Source: Thermocatellispora tengchongensis
GTDB taxonomy: Bacteria > Actinomycetota > Actinomycetes > Streptosporangiales > Streptosporangiaceae
Length of the DNA stretch: 36,769 bases
NCBI RefSeq assembly: GCF_014202315.1
Contig: NZ_JACHGN010000019.1
Coordinates: 188,044-224,812, forward strand
Reading direction: 5' to 3'
Shown here: positions 25,759-35,882 of the stretch, piece by piece
Layout of the letters: every line of letters starts with the position of its first letter
Position numbering within the stretch: position 1 is the first letter of the stretch
Position numbers and translations under genes: made by a program
Notes under the pieces: model-generated
What the model was told of the DNA's origin: nothing
Databases searched by the model: none
Seen by the model: only the letters and a program-made list of their open reading frames with translations

Positions 25759-26548
25759 GACCATCACGTTCTGGGTGCTCGCGGTCGTCTCCGTGTCGGC
25801 CGCGCTCGGCCTGGTGTTCAGCCGCAAGGCCGTCTACTGCGCGCTCATGCTCGGCGTCGTGATGCTCTCCCTCGCGGTCCTGTACGCCGTGCAGGACGCG
25901 CCGTTCCTCGCCGCGGTGCAGATCATCGTCTACACCGGCGCGGTCATGATGCTGTTCCTGTTCGTGCTGATGATGGTCGGCGTCGACTCCTCCGACTCCC
26001 TGGTCGAGACGATCCGGGGGCAGCGGTTCTGGGCCATGATCGCCGGCATCGGCTTCGCGGTGCTGCTCGCGCTGGCGGTCGGCCAGGCCGCGATCGGCGA
26101 CCCGGCCGGGGTGACCGGCGCCAACCAGCGCGCGGGCGGCAACGTGCCCGCTCTGGCCGAGCTGATCTTCACCAGGCACGTGTTCGCCTTCGAGGTCGCC
26201 TCCGCGCTGCTGATCACCGCGGCGCTGGGCGCGATGGTGCTGGCGCACCGCGAGCGCACCCGGCCCCGGCCCACGCAGAAGGACCTGGCCAAGGCGCGCT
26301 TCGTCAGCGGCTACCCCGGGCCGCTCCCCGGCCCCGGCACGTACGCCAGGAACAACGCGATCGACATGCCGGCGCGGCTGCCCGACGGCTCGGTCTCCGA
26401 GCTGTCGGTCAACCGCGTGATCGCGCGGCACGACGTCGAGGACGGCAGGCTCCCCGACGACCCCGAGCTCGCCGAGGCCATCCGGCAGGCGGCGGCCGAG
26501 GAGGAGGAGCACAACGCCTCCATCGCAGGCCCGAAGGAGGACCGGTGA
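25751..26548 (+). CDS. nuoJ: NADH-quinone oxidoreductase subunit J
   Basis: 265 residues, five membrane helices in the first 185 residues, including [21 protein letters not shown] with the pi-bulge helix of the family. A hydrophilic tail of about 80 residues follows, as in other actinobacterial NuoJ. ATG 25751 gives [11 protein letters not shown] and overlaps nuoI by eight bases; the open frame continues upstream but without a better start. Confidence 0.96.
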   Translation: MGETITFWVLAVVSVSAALGLVFSRKAVYCALMLGVVMLSLAVLYAVQDAPFLAAVQIIVYTGAVMMLFLFVLMMVGVDSSDSLVETIRGQRFWAMIAGIGFAVLLALAVGQAAIGDPAGVTGANQRAGGNVPALAELIFTRHVFAFEVASALLITAALGAMVLAHRERTRPRPTQKDLAKARFVSGYPGPLPGPGTYARNNAIDMPARLPDGSVSELSVNRVIARHDVEDGRLPDDPELAEAIRQAAAEEEEHNASIAGPKEDR

Positions 26549-26841
26549 CCACGCACTACCTCGTGCTCTCCGCGCTGCTTTTCGCCATCGGCGCCGTCGG
26601 CGTCCTGGTGCGGCGCAACGCCATCGTCGTGTTCATGTGCGTGGAGCTGATGCTCAACGCGTGCAACCTCGCGTTCGTCACCTTCGCCCGGCAGCACGGC
26701 AACCTGGACGGCCAGCTCATCGCGTTCTTCGTGATGGTGGTGGCCGCGGCCGAGGTCGTGGTGGGCCTGGCCATCATCGTGACGATCTTCCGAACCCGCA
26801 GGTCCGCGTCCGTCGACGACGCCAACCTGCTGAAGTACTAA
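26545..26841 (+). CDS. nuoK: NADH-quinone oxidoreductase subunit K
   Basis: 98 residues, three helices. The two conserved intramembrane glutamates of the proton path are present: Glu34 ([12 protein letters not shown]) and Glu70 ([11 protein letters not shown]). GTG 26545 overlaps the nuoJ stop (GTGA), and AAGGAGG (26534-26540) precedes it. Confidence 0.98.
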   Translation: MTTHYLVLSALLFAIGAVGVLVRRNAIVVFMCVELMLNACNLAFVTFARQHGNLDGQLIAFFVMVVAAAEVVVGLAIIVTIFRTRRSASVDDANLLKY

Positions 26842-26850
26842 GAGGTGCCA

Positions 26851-28752
26851 GTGGAACCCGTCGAGATCATCCAGCATTCCGGGGGTGTGATCGGAGTCGC
26901 CTGGCTCATGATCGCGCTCCCGCTGCTGGGCGCCGCGATCTTGCTGCTGGGCGGACGCCGTACCGACCGCTGGGGCCACCTCCTCGGCGTCGTGATGTCG
27001 CTCGCGTCCTTCGCCGTCGCGGTGCTCGCGTTCGTGGAACTGCTCGGCATGTCCGGGGACCAGCGCCGGCGGGAGATCGAGCTGTTCCAGTTCATCCCCG
27101 GCATGGTGGACATGGGCCTGCTGATCGACCCGCTGTCGATCGCGTTCGCCCTGCTGATCACCGGGGTGGGCTCGCTCATCCACATCTACTCGATCGGCTA
27201 CATGTCCCACGACCCGGGACGGCGCAGGTTCTTCTCCTACCTGAACCTGTTCGTGGCGGCCATGCTGCTGCTGGTCCTCGCCGACAACTACGTCGGCCTG
27301 TACATCGGCTGGGAGGGCGTGGGCCTCGCGTCGTACCTGCTGATCGGGTTCTGGCAGCACAAGCCGTCGGCGGCGACCGCGGCGCAGAAGGCGTTCATCG
27401 TCAACCGGGTCGGTGACTTCGGCCTGGCCATCGGCGTCTTCCTGATCTGGACCACGTTCGGCTCGGTCGCGTACGGCCCGGTGTTCCAGGTCGCGGGCCA
27501 GGCCGAGCAGGGCGTGCTCACCGCGATCGGCCTGCTGCTGCTCCTCGGCGCGTGCGGCAAGTCGGCCCAGCTCCCGCTGCAGTCCTGGCTCCTGGACGCC
27601 ATGGAGGGCCCGACCCCGGTCTCGGCCCTGATCCACGCGGCCACCATGGTGACCGCCGGCGTCTACCTGGTCGTGCGGTCGGGCGCGGCGTTCTTCCCGG
27701 TGGGCTCCACCGCGGCGCTGGTGGTGACCGTCGTCGGCGTGGCCACACTGCTCGCCGGCGCCATCATCGGTACCGCCAAGGACGACATCAAGAAGGGCCT
27801 GGCCGGGTCCACGATGTCGCAGATCGGCTACATGATGCTGGGCGCGGGCCTCGGCCCGGTCGGCTACGTGTTCGCGATCGGCCACCTGATCACGCACGGG
27901 TTCTTCAAGGCCAACCTGTTCCTCGGCGCCGGATCGATCATGCACGCCATGAACGACGAGGTGGACATGCGCAAGTACGGCGGGCTGCGCAAGCTCCTGC
28001 CGGTCACCTTCGTCACGTTCTTCATCGGCTACCTGGCGATCATCGGCTTCCCGCTGCTGTCCGGCTACTTCACCAAGGACGGCATCATCGAGACCGCCAT
28101 GCACCACAGCCCGGTCCTGGGCTGGCTCGCGGTGCTCGGCGCGGGCATCACCGGCTTCTACATGTCGCGGATGGTCTTCATGACCTTCTTCGGGCAGAAG
28201 CGCTGGGCCGAGGACGCCCACCCGCACGAGTCGCCCGCGGTGATGACCGTGCCGCTGATCATTTTGTCGATCGGCTCGATCTTCCTCGGCGGGTACCTGG
28301 TGCTGGGCAACACCCTGGCCAACTGGCTCGCTCCCGCCGTCGGCGGCCCGGAGGAGCCGATCGAGTTCCACTTCGTGACCACGCCCGGCATCGCCACGCT
28401 CGTGCTGGTCGCGATCGGCGCCGCGTTCGCGTGGATGAAGTACGGCCGGGCCGAGGTGCCGGTCGTCGCCCCGCGCGGCTCGTTCGTTACCACCTTCGCC
28501 CGCCGCGACCTGTACGGCGACGCGATCAACGAGTCGCTGCTCATGCGCCCCGGCCAGTGGCTGACCAGGCTCGCGGTGTTCTTCGACAACCGCGGCGTGG
28601 ACGGCGTCGTCAACGGGATCGCCGCCGGCATCGGCGGCACGTCCGGGCGGCTGAGGCGGATCCAGACCGGCTTCGCCAGAAGCTACGCGTTGTCCATCCT
28701 CTTCGGCGCTGCCGTGGTGGCCGGCGCTCTGCTCCTCGTAGGGAACATCTGA
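26851..28752 (+). CDS. nuoL: NADH-quinone oxidoreductase subunit L
   Basis: 633 residues, the distal antiporter-like proton-pumping subunit with about 16 helices and the long lateral helix at the C-terminus. Signatures: [19 protein letters not shown] (with the key Glu), [29 protein letters not shown], and lysines in [22 protein letters not shown]. Two GTG codons compete: 26851 is preferred as AGAGG (26841-26845) lies five bases upstream; 26845 would add two residues. Nine bases follow nuoK. Confidence 0.97.
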   Translation: MEPVEIIQHSGGVIGVAWLMIALPLLGAAILLLGGRRTDRWGHLLGVVMSLASFAVAVLAFVELLGMSGDQRRREIELFQFIPGMVDMGLLIDPLSIAFALLITGVGSLIHIYSIGYMSHDPGRRRFFSYLNLFVAAMLLLVLADNYVGLYIGWEGVGLASYLLIGFWQHKPSAATAAQKAFIVNRVGDFGLAIGVFLIWTTFGSVAYGPVFQVAGQAEQGVLTAIGLLLLLGACGKSAQLPLQSWLLDAMEGPTPVSALIHAATMVTAGVYLVVRSGAAFFPVGSTAALVVTVVGVATLLAGAIIGTAKDDIKKGLAGSTMSQIGYMMLGAGLGPVGYVFAIGHLITHGFFKANLFLGAGSIMHAMNDEVDMRKYGGLRKLLPVTFVTFFIGYLAIIGFPLLSGYFTKDGIIETAMHHSPVLGWLAVLGAGITGFYMSRMVFMTFFGQKRWAEDAHPHESPAVMTVPLIILSIGSIFLGGYLVLGNTLANWLAPAVGGPEEPIEFHFVTTPGIATLVLVAIGAAFAWMKYGRAEVPVVAPRGSFVTTFARRDLYGDAINESLLMRPGQWLTRLAVFFDNRGVDGVVNGIAAGIGGTSGRLRRIQTGFARSYALSILFGAAVVAGALLLVGNI

Positions 28753-30311
28753 TGCCCTGGCTCTCGACACTGATCGCCGTGCCCGTCGTGGGCGCGGTGG
28801 CCGTGGCCCTGCTCCCCAAGGGGGCCGACAAGCTCGCCAAGCAGGTCGCCCTCGTGGTGTCGCTCGTGGTGCTGGCCCTGACGCTGGCGGTCACGATCCA
28901 GTTCTCGCCGCGCGGCGAGCGGTTCCAGTACGTCGAGACCTACGACTGGATTCCCAGCTTCGGCGTGCACTGGGGGCTGGCCGTGGACGGCATCGCGCTG
29001 GTGCTGATCGCGCTGTCGGCGGTGCTGGTGCCGGTGGTGATCCTCGCCTCCTGGCACGACGCCGACGGCACCGGTGCGGACAACCCGCCCAAGCGCTCGG
29101 TGAAGACGTACTTCTCGCTGCTGCTCGTCCTCGAAGCCATGATGATCGGCGTCTTCGCGGCGACCGACATCTTCCTGTTCTACGTGTTCTTCGAGGCCAT
29201 GCTGATCCCGATGTACTTCATGATCGGGTCGTACGGCGGGGTGCAGCGCTCGTACGCGGCGGTCAAGTTCCTGCTGTACTCGCTGTTCGGCGGCCTGCTG
29301 ATGCTGGTGGCCGTGATCGCGCTGTACGGGATCGCCGGCCGGAACACCTTCATGTTCCCCGAGCTGGTCGGGGTCATCACCGACCCGACCACGCAGAAGT
29401 GGCTGTTCCTCGGCTTCTTCATCGCCTTCGCGATCAAGGCGCCGCTGTGGCCGTTCCACACCTGGCTGCCCGACGCCGCCGCCCAGGCCCCGGCCGGCGC
29501 GGCCGTGCTGCTGGTCGGCGTGCTGGACAAGGTCGGCACGTACGGCATGCTCCGCTTCTGCCTGGAGCTGTTCCCCGACGCCGCCAAGTTCTTCACCCCG
29601 CTGGTGCTGGTGCTCGCGGTGGTCGGCATCGTGTACGGCGCGATCGTGGCCATCGGCCAGACCGACATGAAGCGCCTGATCGCCTACACCTCGATCTCGC
29701 ACTTCGGCTTCATCGCCATGGGCGTGTTCGCGATGACCGCCGACTCCGCGGCCGGGGCGACGCTGTACATGGTCAACCACGGCTTCTCCACCGGCGTGCT
29801 GTTCCTGGTGGCCGGGTTCCTGATCTACCGCAGGGGCTCGGCGTACATCGCCGACTACGGCGGCGTGCAGAAGGTGGCGCCGCTGCTGGCGGGCGCGTTC
29901 CTGATCGCGGGCCTGTCCGGCCTGTCGCTGCCCGGCCTGTCGTCGTTCGTCAGCGAGTTCATGGTGCTGATCGGCACCTTCTCCAGCGAGGCGGTCGCGG
30001 GCATCAACTACGCCGTGTTCGCGATCATCGCCACGACCGGCGTGATCCTGGCGGCCATCTACATCCTGTGGATGTACAAGCGGGTGGCGGGCGGTCCCAC
30101 GGCCGAGTCCGTCGCCGGCATGAAGGACCTCAACGGCAGGGAGAAGTGGGTGGTCGCCCCGCTGATCGCGCTGATCATCGGGCTCGGCTTCTACCCCAAG
30201 CCGCTGCTTGACGTGATCAACCCCGCGGTGGACACGACCCTGGCGAACGTCTCGGTCACCGAGCACCAGGCCCCCGTGCCCGTCGCCGAGCAGAAGGGGG
30301 CCGGCGAGTGA
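28752..30311 (+). CDS. nuoM: NADH-quinone oxidoreductase subunit M
   Basis: 519 residues, antiporter-like proton-pumping subunit with about 14 helices. FYVFFEAMLIPMYFMIG carries the conserved helix-5 Glu; AFAIKAPLWPFHTWLPDAAAQAP and GQTDMKRLIAYTSISHFGFI carry the conserved lysines. ATG 28752 overlaps the nuoL stop by one base (TGATG). Confidence 0.98.
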   Translation: MPWLSTLIAVPVVGAVAVALLPKGADKLAKQVALVVSLVVLALTLAVTIQFSPRGERFQYVETYDWIPSFGVHWGLAVDGIALVLIALSAVLVPVVILASWHDADGTGADNPPKRSVKTYFSLLLVLEAMMIGVFAATDIFLFYVFFEAMLIPMYFMIGSYGGVQRSYAAVKFLLYSLFGGLLMLVAVIALYGIAGRNTFMFPELVGVITDPTTQKWLFLGFFIAFAIKAPLWPFHTWLPDAAAQAPAGAAVLLVGVLDKVGTYGMLRFCLELFPDAAKFFTPLVLVLAVVGIVYGAIVAIGQTDMKRLIAYTSISHFGFIAMGVFAMTADSAAGATLYMVNHGFSTGVLFLVAGFLIYRRGSAYIADYGGVQKVAPLLAGAFLIAGLSGLSLPGLSSFVSEFMVLIGTFSSEAVAGINYAVFAIIATTGVILAAIYILWMYKRVAGGPTAESVAGMKDLNGREKWVVAPLIALIIGLGFYPKPLLDVINPAVDTTLANVSVTEHQAPVPVAEQKGAGE

Positions 30312-31861
30312 ACGGCGCCATCGAAGCACCCACGATCGAATACGGGCAGCTCATGCCGATGCTGCTCGTCTTCGGCGCCGCGGTCGTGGGGGTGCTGATC
30401 GAGGCGCTGGCGCCGCGCTACCTGCGCAAGGCGATCCACGTCCCGGTGACACTGCTGTCGCTGGCCGGCGCCTTCGCGCTGATCATCTTGCAGGCCGTGC
30501 GCGACGGCGTGCCCGAGCAGGCGTCCGCCATGGGCGCCATCGCGGTGGACGGGCCGGCGCTGTTCATCTGGGGCGTGATCCTGGTCCTGGCGTTCATCAG
30601 CATGCTGCTGATCAACGATGACGACCAGTTCGTGGCGCAGGCGGCGGCCGTACCGGGATCGCCCGAGGAGGAGGACGCCGTCGCCCAGGGCGGCGCGCAC
30701 ACCGAGGTCTACCCGCTCGCGCTGTTCGCCATCGGCGGCATGCTGCTGTTCAGCTCGGCCAACGACCTGCTGATCATGTTCGTGGCCCTTGAGGTCATGT
30801 CGCTGCCGCTGTACCTGCTGTGCGGCCTGGCCCGCCGCCGTCGCCTGCTGTCGCAGGAGGCGTCGGTGAAGTACTTCCTGCTCGGCGCGTTCTCCTCCGG
30901 CTTCTTCCTGTACGGCATGGCCCTGGTGTACGGCTTCGCCGGCACGGTGGACCTCGGCGGGATCAGCTCCGCGCTGGCCTCGGTCGGCGGCCAGGACTCG
31001 CTGCTGTACATCGGCGTCGCGCTGCTCGGCGTCGGCCTGTTCTTCAAGATCGGCGCCGCGCCGTTCCAGGCGTGGAAGCCGGACGTCTACCAGGGCGCCC
31101 CTACGCCCATCACCGCCCTGATGGCCTCCGGCACCCTGGTCGCGGCGTTCGGCGCGGTCCTGCGGGTGTTCTGGGTCGCGCTGGGCAACCTCGACTGGGA
31201 CTGGCGCCCCGTGATGTGGGCGGTCGCGATCCTGACCATGGTCGTGGGCGCGATCCTGGCCATCACCCAGACCGACATCAAGCGGATGCTGGCCTACTCC
31301 TCGATCGCGCACGCGGGCTTCCTGCTCATCGGCGTGATCGCCACCGGCGACGCCGAGCAGAACTCCGGCTCGCTGTCGGGCATCCTGTTCTACCTGCTCA
31401 CCTACGGCATCACCACGGTCGGCGCGTTCGCCGTGGTCACCATGGTCCGCGACGCGGGCGGCGAGGCGGGGCACCTGTCCCGCTGGGCCGGCCTCGGCAA
31501 GCGGTCCCCGCTCCTGGCCGGGATCTTCGCCTTCTTCCTGCTCGCGTTCGCCGGCATCCCGCTGACCTCCGGCTTCTTCGGCAAGTACGCCGTCTTCGCG
31601 CCGGCGGTCTCGGGCGGGGCGCTGGGCCTGGTGGTGGTCGGCGTGATCAGCTCCGCGGTCGCCGCGTTCTTCTACGTCCGCGTGATCGTGCTGATGTTCT
31701 TCAGCGAGCCCGCCGCCGACGGCCCGACCGTCGCCCTGCCCAGTGTGGGGACCGCGGCGGTGGTCACGATCGCGGCAGCGGCTACCGTAGTGCTCGGAGT
31801 GTTCCCGCAGCCCGTGCTGGACCTGGCCGACCAGGCCGCCTCCGCGTTGTTCATCCGTTAA
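30308..31861 (+). CDS. nuoN: NADH-quinone oxidoreductase subunit N
   Basis: 517 residues, third antiporter-like subunit of the membrane arm. MFVALEVMSLPLYLLCGLAR carries the functional Glu; GLFFKIGAAPFQAWKPDVYQGAPTP and ITQTDIKRMLAYSSIAHAGF carry the lysines. A hydrophilic insertion (DQFVAQAAAVPGSPEEEDAV, about residues 105-130) interrupts an early loop. GTG 30308 overlaps nuoM (GTGA). It completes the A-N set, so complex I is whole and all in one direction. Confidence 0.98.
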   Translation: MNGAIEAPTIEYGQLMPMLLVFGAAVVGVLIEALAPRYLRKAIHVPVTLLSLAGAFALIILQAVRDGVPEQASAMGAIAVDGPALFIWGVILVLAFISMLLINDDDQFVAQAAAVPGSPEEEDAVAQGGAHTEVYPLALFAIGGMLLFSSANDLLIMFVALEVMSLPLYLLCGLARRRRLLSQEASVKYFLLGAFSSGFFLYGMALVYGFAGTVDLGGISSALASVGGQDSLLYIGVALLGVGLFFKIGAAPFQAWKPDVYQGAPTPITALMASGTLVAAFGAVLRVFWVALGNLDWDWRPVMWAVAILTMVVGAILAITQTDIKRMLAYSSIAHAGFLLIGVIATGDAEQNSGSLSGILFYLLTYGITTVGAFAVVTMVRDAGGEAGHLSRWAGLGKRSPLLAGIFAFFLLAFAGIPLTSGFFGKYAVFAPAVSGGALGLVVVGVISSAVAAFFYVRVIVLMFFSEPAADGPTVALPSVGTAAVVTIAAAATVVLGVFPQPVLDLADQAASALFIR

Positions 31862-31872
31862 GGGGTTCTCGT

Positions 31873-32868
31873 ATGGCCGCGCCGCCCGTTGTCGACCTGC
31901 CCTTCGTGGACGAGCGGCTCACGGCAGAAGTGACCGCCGGGCTCGCCTCGGTGGAGAAGCTGCTGAGGTCCTCGGTGGAGAGCGAGGACGCCTTCCTCAC
32001 GGAGGCGTCCCGCCACCTCATCGAGGCGGGCGGCAAGCGGTTCCGGGCCATGCTGGTGCTGCTGGCGGCCCAGTTCGGGACGTACGACGCGCCGGGGGTC
32101 GTCCCCGGCGCTGTCGTGATCGAGCTGACCCACCTCGCCACCCTCTACCACGACGACGTCATGGACGAGGCCCGCGTACGCCGTGGCTCGCCGTCCGCGA
32201 ACGCCCGCTGGGACAACACCGTCGCCATCCTCACCGGCGACTACCTGTTCGCCCAGGCGTCGGAGATCCTCGCCGACCTGGGCGCCGACCTGATCCGCAT
32301 CCAGGCGCGCACGTTCTCCCGCCTGGTCCGCGGCCAGATCCGCGAGACGCGCGGCCCCCGTCCCGGTGAGGACCCGATCGAGCACTACATCGGCGTGCTC
32401 GCCGACAAGACCGGCTCCCTGATCGCCACCAGCGGCCGCTTCGGCGCCATGCTGGCCGGCGCCCCGGCCGACGTCGTGGACCGCGTGACCAGCGCCTGCG
32501 AGGCCATCGGCGTGGCCTGGCAGCTCGGTGACGACCTGCTGGACGTCGCCTCGCCCAGCGGCGAGAGCGGCAAGACCCAGGGCACCGACCTGCGCGAGGG
32601 CATCCGTACGCTCCCGGTCCTGTACGCCCTGGCCGCCCCGCGCGAGGAGCACCCGCGCCTGCACGAGCTCCTGTCGGCCCCCGTGCCGGAGGAGGACATC
32701 CCCGAGGCCCTGGACCTGCTGCGCGCGCACCCCGCCATGGACCAGGCCCGCGCCGAACTGACCCGCTGGACCGACCGCGCCAGGGCCGACCTGTCCGCCC
32801 TGCCCGACATCCCGGCGAGGTCGGCGTTCCTGGCCCTGTGCGACTACGTGGTGGCCCGCACCGCCTGA
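31873..32868 (+). CDS. Long-chain polyprenyl diphosphate synthase (probable menaquinone side chain)
   Basis: 331 residues, trans-isoprenyl diphosphate synthase fold. GGKRFR at 53-58, first Asp-rich motif DDVMD at residues 94-98, second Asp-rich motif DDLLD at 220-224. The small residues in HLATLYHDD just before the first motif, without bulky aromatics at position -5, suggest a long product (heptaprenyl or longer). It starts 11 bases after nuoN with AAGGGG (31860-31865), so it belongs to the same transcript, which fits supply of the menaquinone tail used by complex I. Exact chain length cannot be read from sequence. Confidence 0.93.
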   Translation: MAAPPVVDLPFVDERLTAEVTAGLASVEKLLRSSVESEDAFLTEASRHLIEAGGKRFRAMLVLLAAQFGTYDAPGVVPGAVVIELTHLATLYHDDVMDEARVRRGSPSANARWDNTVAILTGDYLFAQASEILADLGADLIRIQARTFSRLVRGQIRETRGPRPGEDPIEHYIGVLADKTGSLIATSGRFGAMLAGAPADVVDRVTSACEAIGVAWQLGDDLLDVASPSGESGKTQGTDLREGIRTLPVLYALAAPREEHPRLHELLSAPVPEEDIPEALDLLRAHPAMDQARAELTRWTDRARADLSALPDIPARSAFLALCDYVVARTA

Positions 32869-33779
32869 GCCAGCGGCTCCCGCTCCCGCTCCCGCTCCTG
32901 GCGCGCCCGCCGCGCCGTCCGCAGGCTGTCCCAGGTGAAGACCGCCAGCGCGACCCACACGATCGCGAACCCGGCCCACCGGCTGGCCGGCATCGTCTCG
33001 CGCACCACCAGGACACCGCACAGGAACTGCAGCACCGGCGCGATGTACTGCAGCAGCCCGACGACCGTCAGCGGGACCCGTACGGCCGCCGCGGAGAAGC
33101 ACAGCAGCGGCACCGCCGTCACGACGCCCGACAGCACCAGCAGCCCGGCGTGCACGGCGCCCGCCTCCCCGAAGGTCCCGCTGCCCGCGCTCTCCAGGAA
33201 GACGAGATACCCCGCGGCGGGCAGCAACAGCACCAGCGACTCCACGGCCAGCCCCTCGGCCGCGCCCACGTTGGCGGTCTTCTTCACCAGCCCGTACGTC
33301 CCGAAGCTGAAGGCCAGCACCAGCGCGATCCACGGCGGCCGCCCGTAGTCCACGGTCAGCACCACCACCGCGACCGTACCGAGCCCGACGGCCACCCACT
33401 GCCACCGCCGCAGCCGCTCCCGCAGCAGCACGACCCCGAACAGCACGCTCACCAGCGGGTTGATGAAGTAGCCGAGCGCGCTTTCGACCACATGCCCGGT
33501 GTTGACGGCATAGATGTAGACGCCCCAGTTCACCGAGATGATCAGCGCCGCGAGCGCCAGCAGCCCCAGAATCCTGGGCTGCCGGGCCAGCGTGCCCATC
33601 CACCCCCAGTGCCGCCGGACGGCCAGGATGCCCAGCACCGCGGCCAGCGCCCACACCATCCGGTGCGCCAGGATCTCCACCGGCGCCGAGGGTTCGAGAA
33701 GCGGCCAGTAGAGAGGGAAAAGACCCCACATGGTGTAGGCGGCCACGCCATAGAGGAGTCCGCGTCGTTCGTCAGGCAT
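32844..33779 (-). CDS. rarD: RarD-type EamA/DMT superfamily transporter
   Basis: 311 residues with ten predicted membrane helices in two EamA repeats. MPDERRGLLYGVAAYTMWGLFPLYWPLL, EILAHRMVWAL, and SVNWGVYIYAVNTGHVVESALGYFINPL are the usual RarD features. Family members are associated with chloramphenicol resistance in name only; the substrate is unknown. The gene converges on the polyprenyl synthase and their ends overlap by 25 bases. The C-terminal tail is Arg/Glu-rich. ATG 33779 has only a distant GGAG upstream. Confidence 0.92.
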   Translation of the reverse strand: MPDERRGLLYGVAAYTMWGLFPLYWPLLEPSAPVEILAHRMVWALAAVLGILAVRRHWGWMGTLARQPRILGLLALAALIISVNWGVYIYAVNTGHVVESALGYFINPLVSVLFGVVLLRERLRRWQWVAVGLGTVAVVVLTVDYGRPPWIALVLAFSFGTYGLVKKTANVGAAEGLAVESLVLLLPAAGYLVFLESAGSGTFGEAGAVHAGLLVLSGVVTAVPLLCFSAAAVRVPLTVVGLLQYIAPVLQFLCGVLVVRETMPASRWAGFAIVWVALAVFTWDSLRTARRARQEREREREPLAQAVRATT

Positions 33780-33918
33780 GTACCATATCTTTGCTCCTGA
33801 AAGCCTTCAGCACAAATAAGTACTGCTTGCGTAACTCTTAAGTGGAGCTAACGCAGGGAACAACACGGCCGCCGAACCAGTTGACGTAGACGTTCCCGTT
33901 CCCTCACGGAGGTGCGCG

Positions 33919-34581
<663 letters not shown>

Positions 34582-34631
34582 CGTAGGCGGAGCCTCCGGA
34601 AGGACGTGACATCAACGCTGGGAAAGGGTCA

Positions 34632-34666
34632 GGCCATGCGCCTCACGAAGGGTAAGGCGCATGGTC
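34632..34666. terminator. Strong hairpin between msrA and the convergent small gene (bidirectional terminator)
   Basis: GGCCATGCGCCT (34632-34643) pairs with AGGCGCATGGTC (34655-34666), twelve pairs with one G-U, around an 11-base loop. It lies 50 bases after the msrA stop and 38 bases past the stop of the minus-strand small gene, so it can serve both. Confidence 0.6.
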
Positions 34667-34704
34667 GGCTACATGCCACGCAGTTGCGAGGTCCCGCTAC
34701 CGCA

Positions 34705-34902
34705 TCACCGGATGCGTTCGCCCTGGAGGACTCTCGCCGCGCTGATCGCGATGAGCGCGACAATGACGATGCTGAGGATCTCCCGGATCTGCCCGGGGTC
34801 GTACCCCGCCTGAATGCCGAGCACCAGCACAAGCACGATCACGATCAGTGGTTGAGTACCTCTGGGTTGGGGTGAAGGGTCCGGTTGTGGATGAGACATC
34901 AT
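34705..34902 (-). CDS. Small membrane protein of unknown function
   Basis: 65 residues: a Pro-rich start (MMSHPQPDPSPQPRG), then two hydrophobic helices, LIVIVLVLVLGIQAG and LSIVIVALIAISAARVL, separated by YDPGQIREI. AGGTGA lies seven bases before ATG 34902 on the minus strand. Third codon positions are mostly G or C from the first helix onward, supporting coding. I do not recognise the family. Confidence 0.6.
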   Translation of the reverse strand: MMSHPQPDPSPQPRGTQPLIVIVLVLVLGIQAGYDPGQIREILSIVIVALIAISAARVLQGERIR

Positions 34903-34994
34903 GGGTAGGTCACCTGTTCTCGTGAGAGCGGTTGGTGGCAAACCGTCGGCCCCCGCCGATCACTTGGCAGGTGGGGTGGGGGGCGACGGGGTTT

Positions 34995-35738
34995 TCAGTA
35001 GGACGGGAACTCGCTTTCCGTCCGCTCGACCACTGCTCGGCCGAGTCGATGTGTGATGATCCGTCGCTGGTCGCGAGAGAGACGGCGATACAGGGCCCAC
35101 GCCTTCTCCACCGGAGTGGATGGTTTGTGATCCATGGCCATCCATGCAAGAAGGCGGGTACGGTCATGCGTCGAAAGCGTCTCGATCTGTGCCCAGACGT
35201 CGTCTGTGCTGAAGGATCCCCTGGAATTGTCAAGCAACTTGTGACAGTTGGCGCACAGCGTGATGAGGTTGTCTGGTGTGTTACTTCCTCCAGCGGCCAG
35301 CGGAGTTATGTGTGCGAGTTCTAGGACGATCTTCACAGGGGCTTCGAGTGGCCCTTCGACCACGGCCAGGCCGCAGTTGACGCAAGCGAAACCGTCTCGG
35401 GCAAGCACTTCGTCGCGAATGTGATGTGTAAGGGGCTGTCTCGTCAGAGACCGAGTCGCTCCTGGCTCCCAGACGGGATCGCCGGCTCTCGTCAAGAGCA
35501 TCTCTGTGGGGCCTAGGGATGGGCGGGTTCGATCGGTATCGATCACCCACCCGTAGTCGCGAAGATCTCGCAAGCGACGATCGAGTTGAGCGGCGCCGGG
35601 GATCGCCTTGTGCAACTGTTGCTTGGTGAAGGTGTTGCCTTCGCCGACTACGTTCGCCAGCCAGAGCGCAACCCGCTTCATGGTGCCCAGGTTCTCGTTG
35701 CGCCAGTCCGGGCGATCGGACGAGGTGTCAGGGATCAA
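34995..35738 (-). CDS. HNH endonuclease with N-terminal winged-helix-like domain
   Basis: 247 residues from TTG 35738, which has GGGAGAG four bases upstream; an in-frame ATG at 35816 would give 273 residues but sits inside a palindrome and has no ribosome-binding site. Residues 10-95 (DWRNENLGTMKRVALWL onward) look like a DNA-recognition domain. The HNH domain at 105-170 has zinc-type cysteines Cys119/Cys122 and Cys162/Cys165 and catalytic residues His143 (LELAHITPL), Asn157 (PDNLI) and His166 (CANCHKLLDN). Activity is presumed DNA cleavage; target unknown. Its GC content is lower than the core genes, suggesting transfer. It is divergent from a toxin-antitoxin pair. Confidence 0.88.
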   Translation of the reverse strand: MIPDTSSDRPDWRNENLGTMKRVALWLANVVGEGNTFTKQQLHKAIPGAAQLDRRLRDLRDYGWVIDTDRTRPSLGPTEMLLTRAGDPVWEPGATRSLTRQPLTHHIRDEVLARDGFACVNCGLAVVEGPLEAPVKIVLELAHITPLAAGGSNTPDNLITLCANCHKLLDNSRGSFSTDDVWAQIETLSTHDRTRLLAWMAMDHKPSTPVEKAWALYRRLSRDQRRIITHRLGRAVVERTESEFPSY

Positions 35739-35787
35739 GGGACTCTCCCGATTGGTGACAGGATCCCTGGGCCGGATCCCTTGATCC
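35732..35787. repeat. 11-bp perfect inverted repeat over the HNH gene start
   Basis: GGATCAAGGGA (35732-35742) is the exact reverse complement of TCCCTTGATCC (35777-35787), with 34 bases between. The left arm contains the preferred TTG start of the HNH gene, so in its mRNA a hairpin could hide the start codon; alternatively it is an operator. Two GGATCC sites lie between or beside the arms. Confidence 0.6.
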
Positions 35788-35805
35788 AAGAGTACATCAA
35801 CTGGT

Positions 35806-35825
35806 TGCCGCGGCATGCCGCGGCA
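35806..35825. promoter_or_regulatory. 20-bp perfect palindrome made of two TGCCGCGGCA units
   Basis: TGCCGCGGCA occurs twice in tandem, and each copy is itself a palindrome, so the 20 bases read the same on both strands. It lies between the HNH gene and the antitoxin promoter, 45 bases upstream of the putative -10. Such a site suits cooperative binding of dimers, as in autoregulated toxin-antitoxin operons. Confidence 0.6.
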
Positions 35826-35852
35826 GCAACGATCATGTGGGTGCCCCCGGCA

Positions 35853-35876
35853 TCAGATTGTCTTCTGACATACACT
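35853..35876 (+). promoter_or_regulatory. Antitoxin promoter: TCAGA-N6-TCTGA repeat and -10-like TACACT
   Basis: TACACT (35871-35876) ends six bases before GTG 35883, suggesting a leaderless antitoxin mRNA. Immediately upstream, TCAGA (35853-35857) and TCTGA (35864-35868) form a small inverted repeat that would overlap bound polymerase. Confidence 0.45.
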
Positions 35877-35882
35877 GAGGTA

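Noticed and set aside
26311-28770. Minus-strand frame of 819 codons opposite nuoJ-nuoL
   Set aside because: Same shadow pattern (His/Asp/Glu/Arg runs); real membrane subunits are encoded on the plus strand.
35739-35816. ATG 35816 as start of the HNH endonuclease
   Set aside because: It lies in the centre of a 20-bp palindrome, has no ribosome-binding site, and the added codons have poor third-position GC; TTG 35738 has GGGAGAG upstream. Kept only as an alternative.
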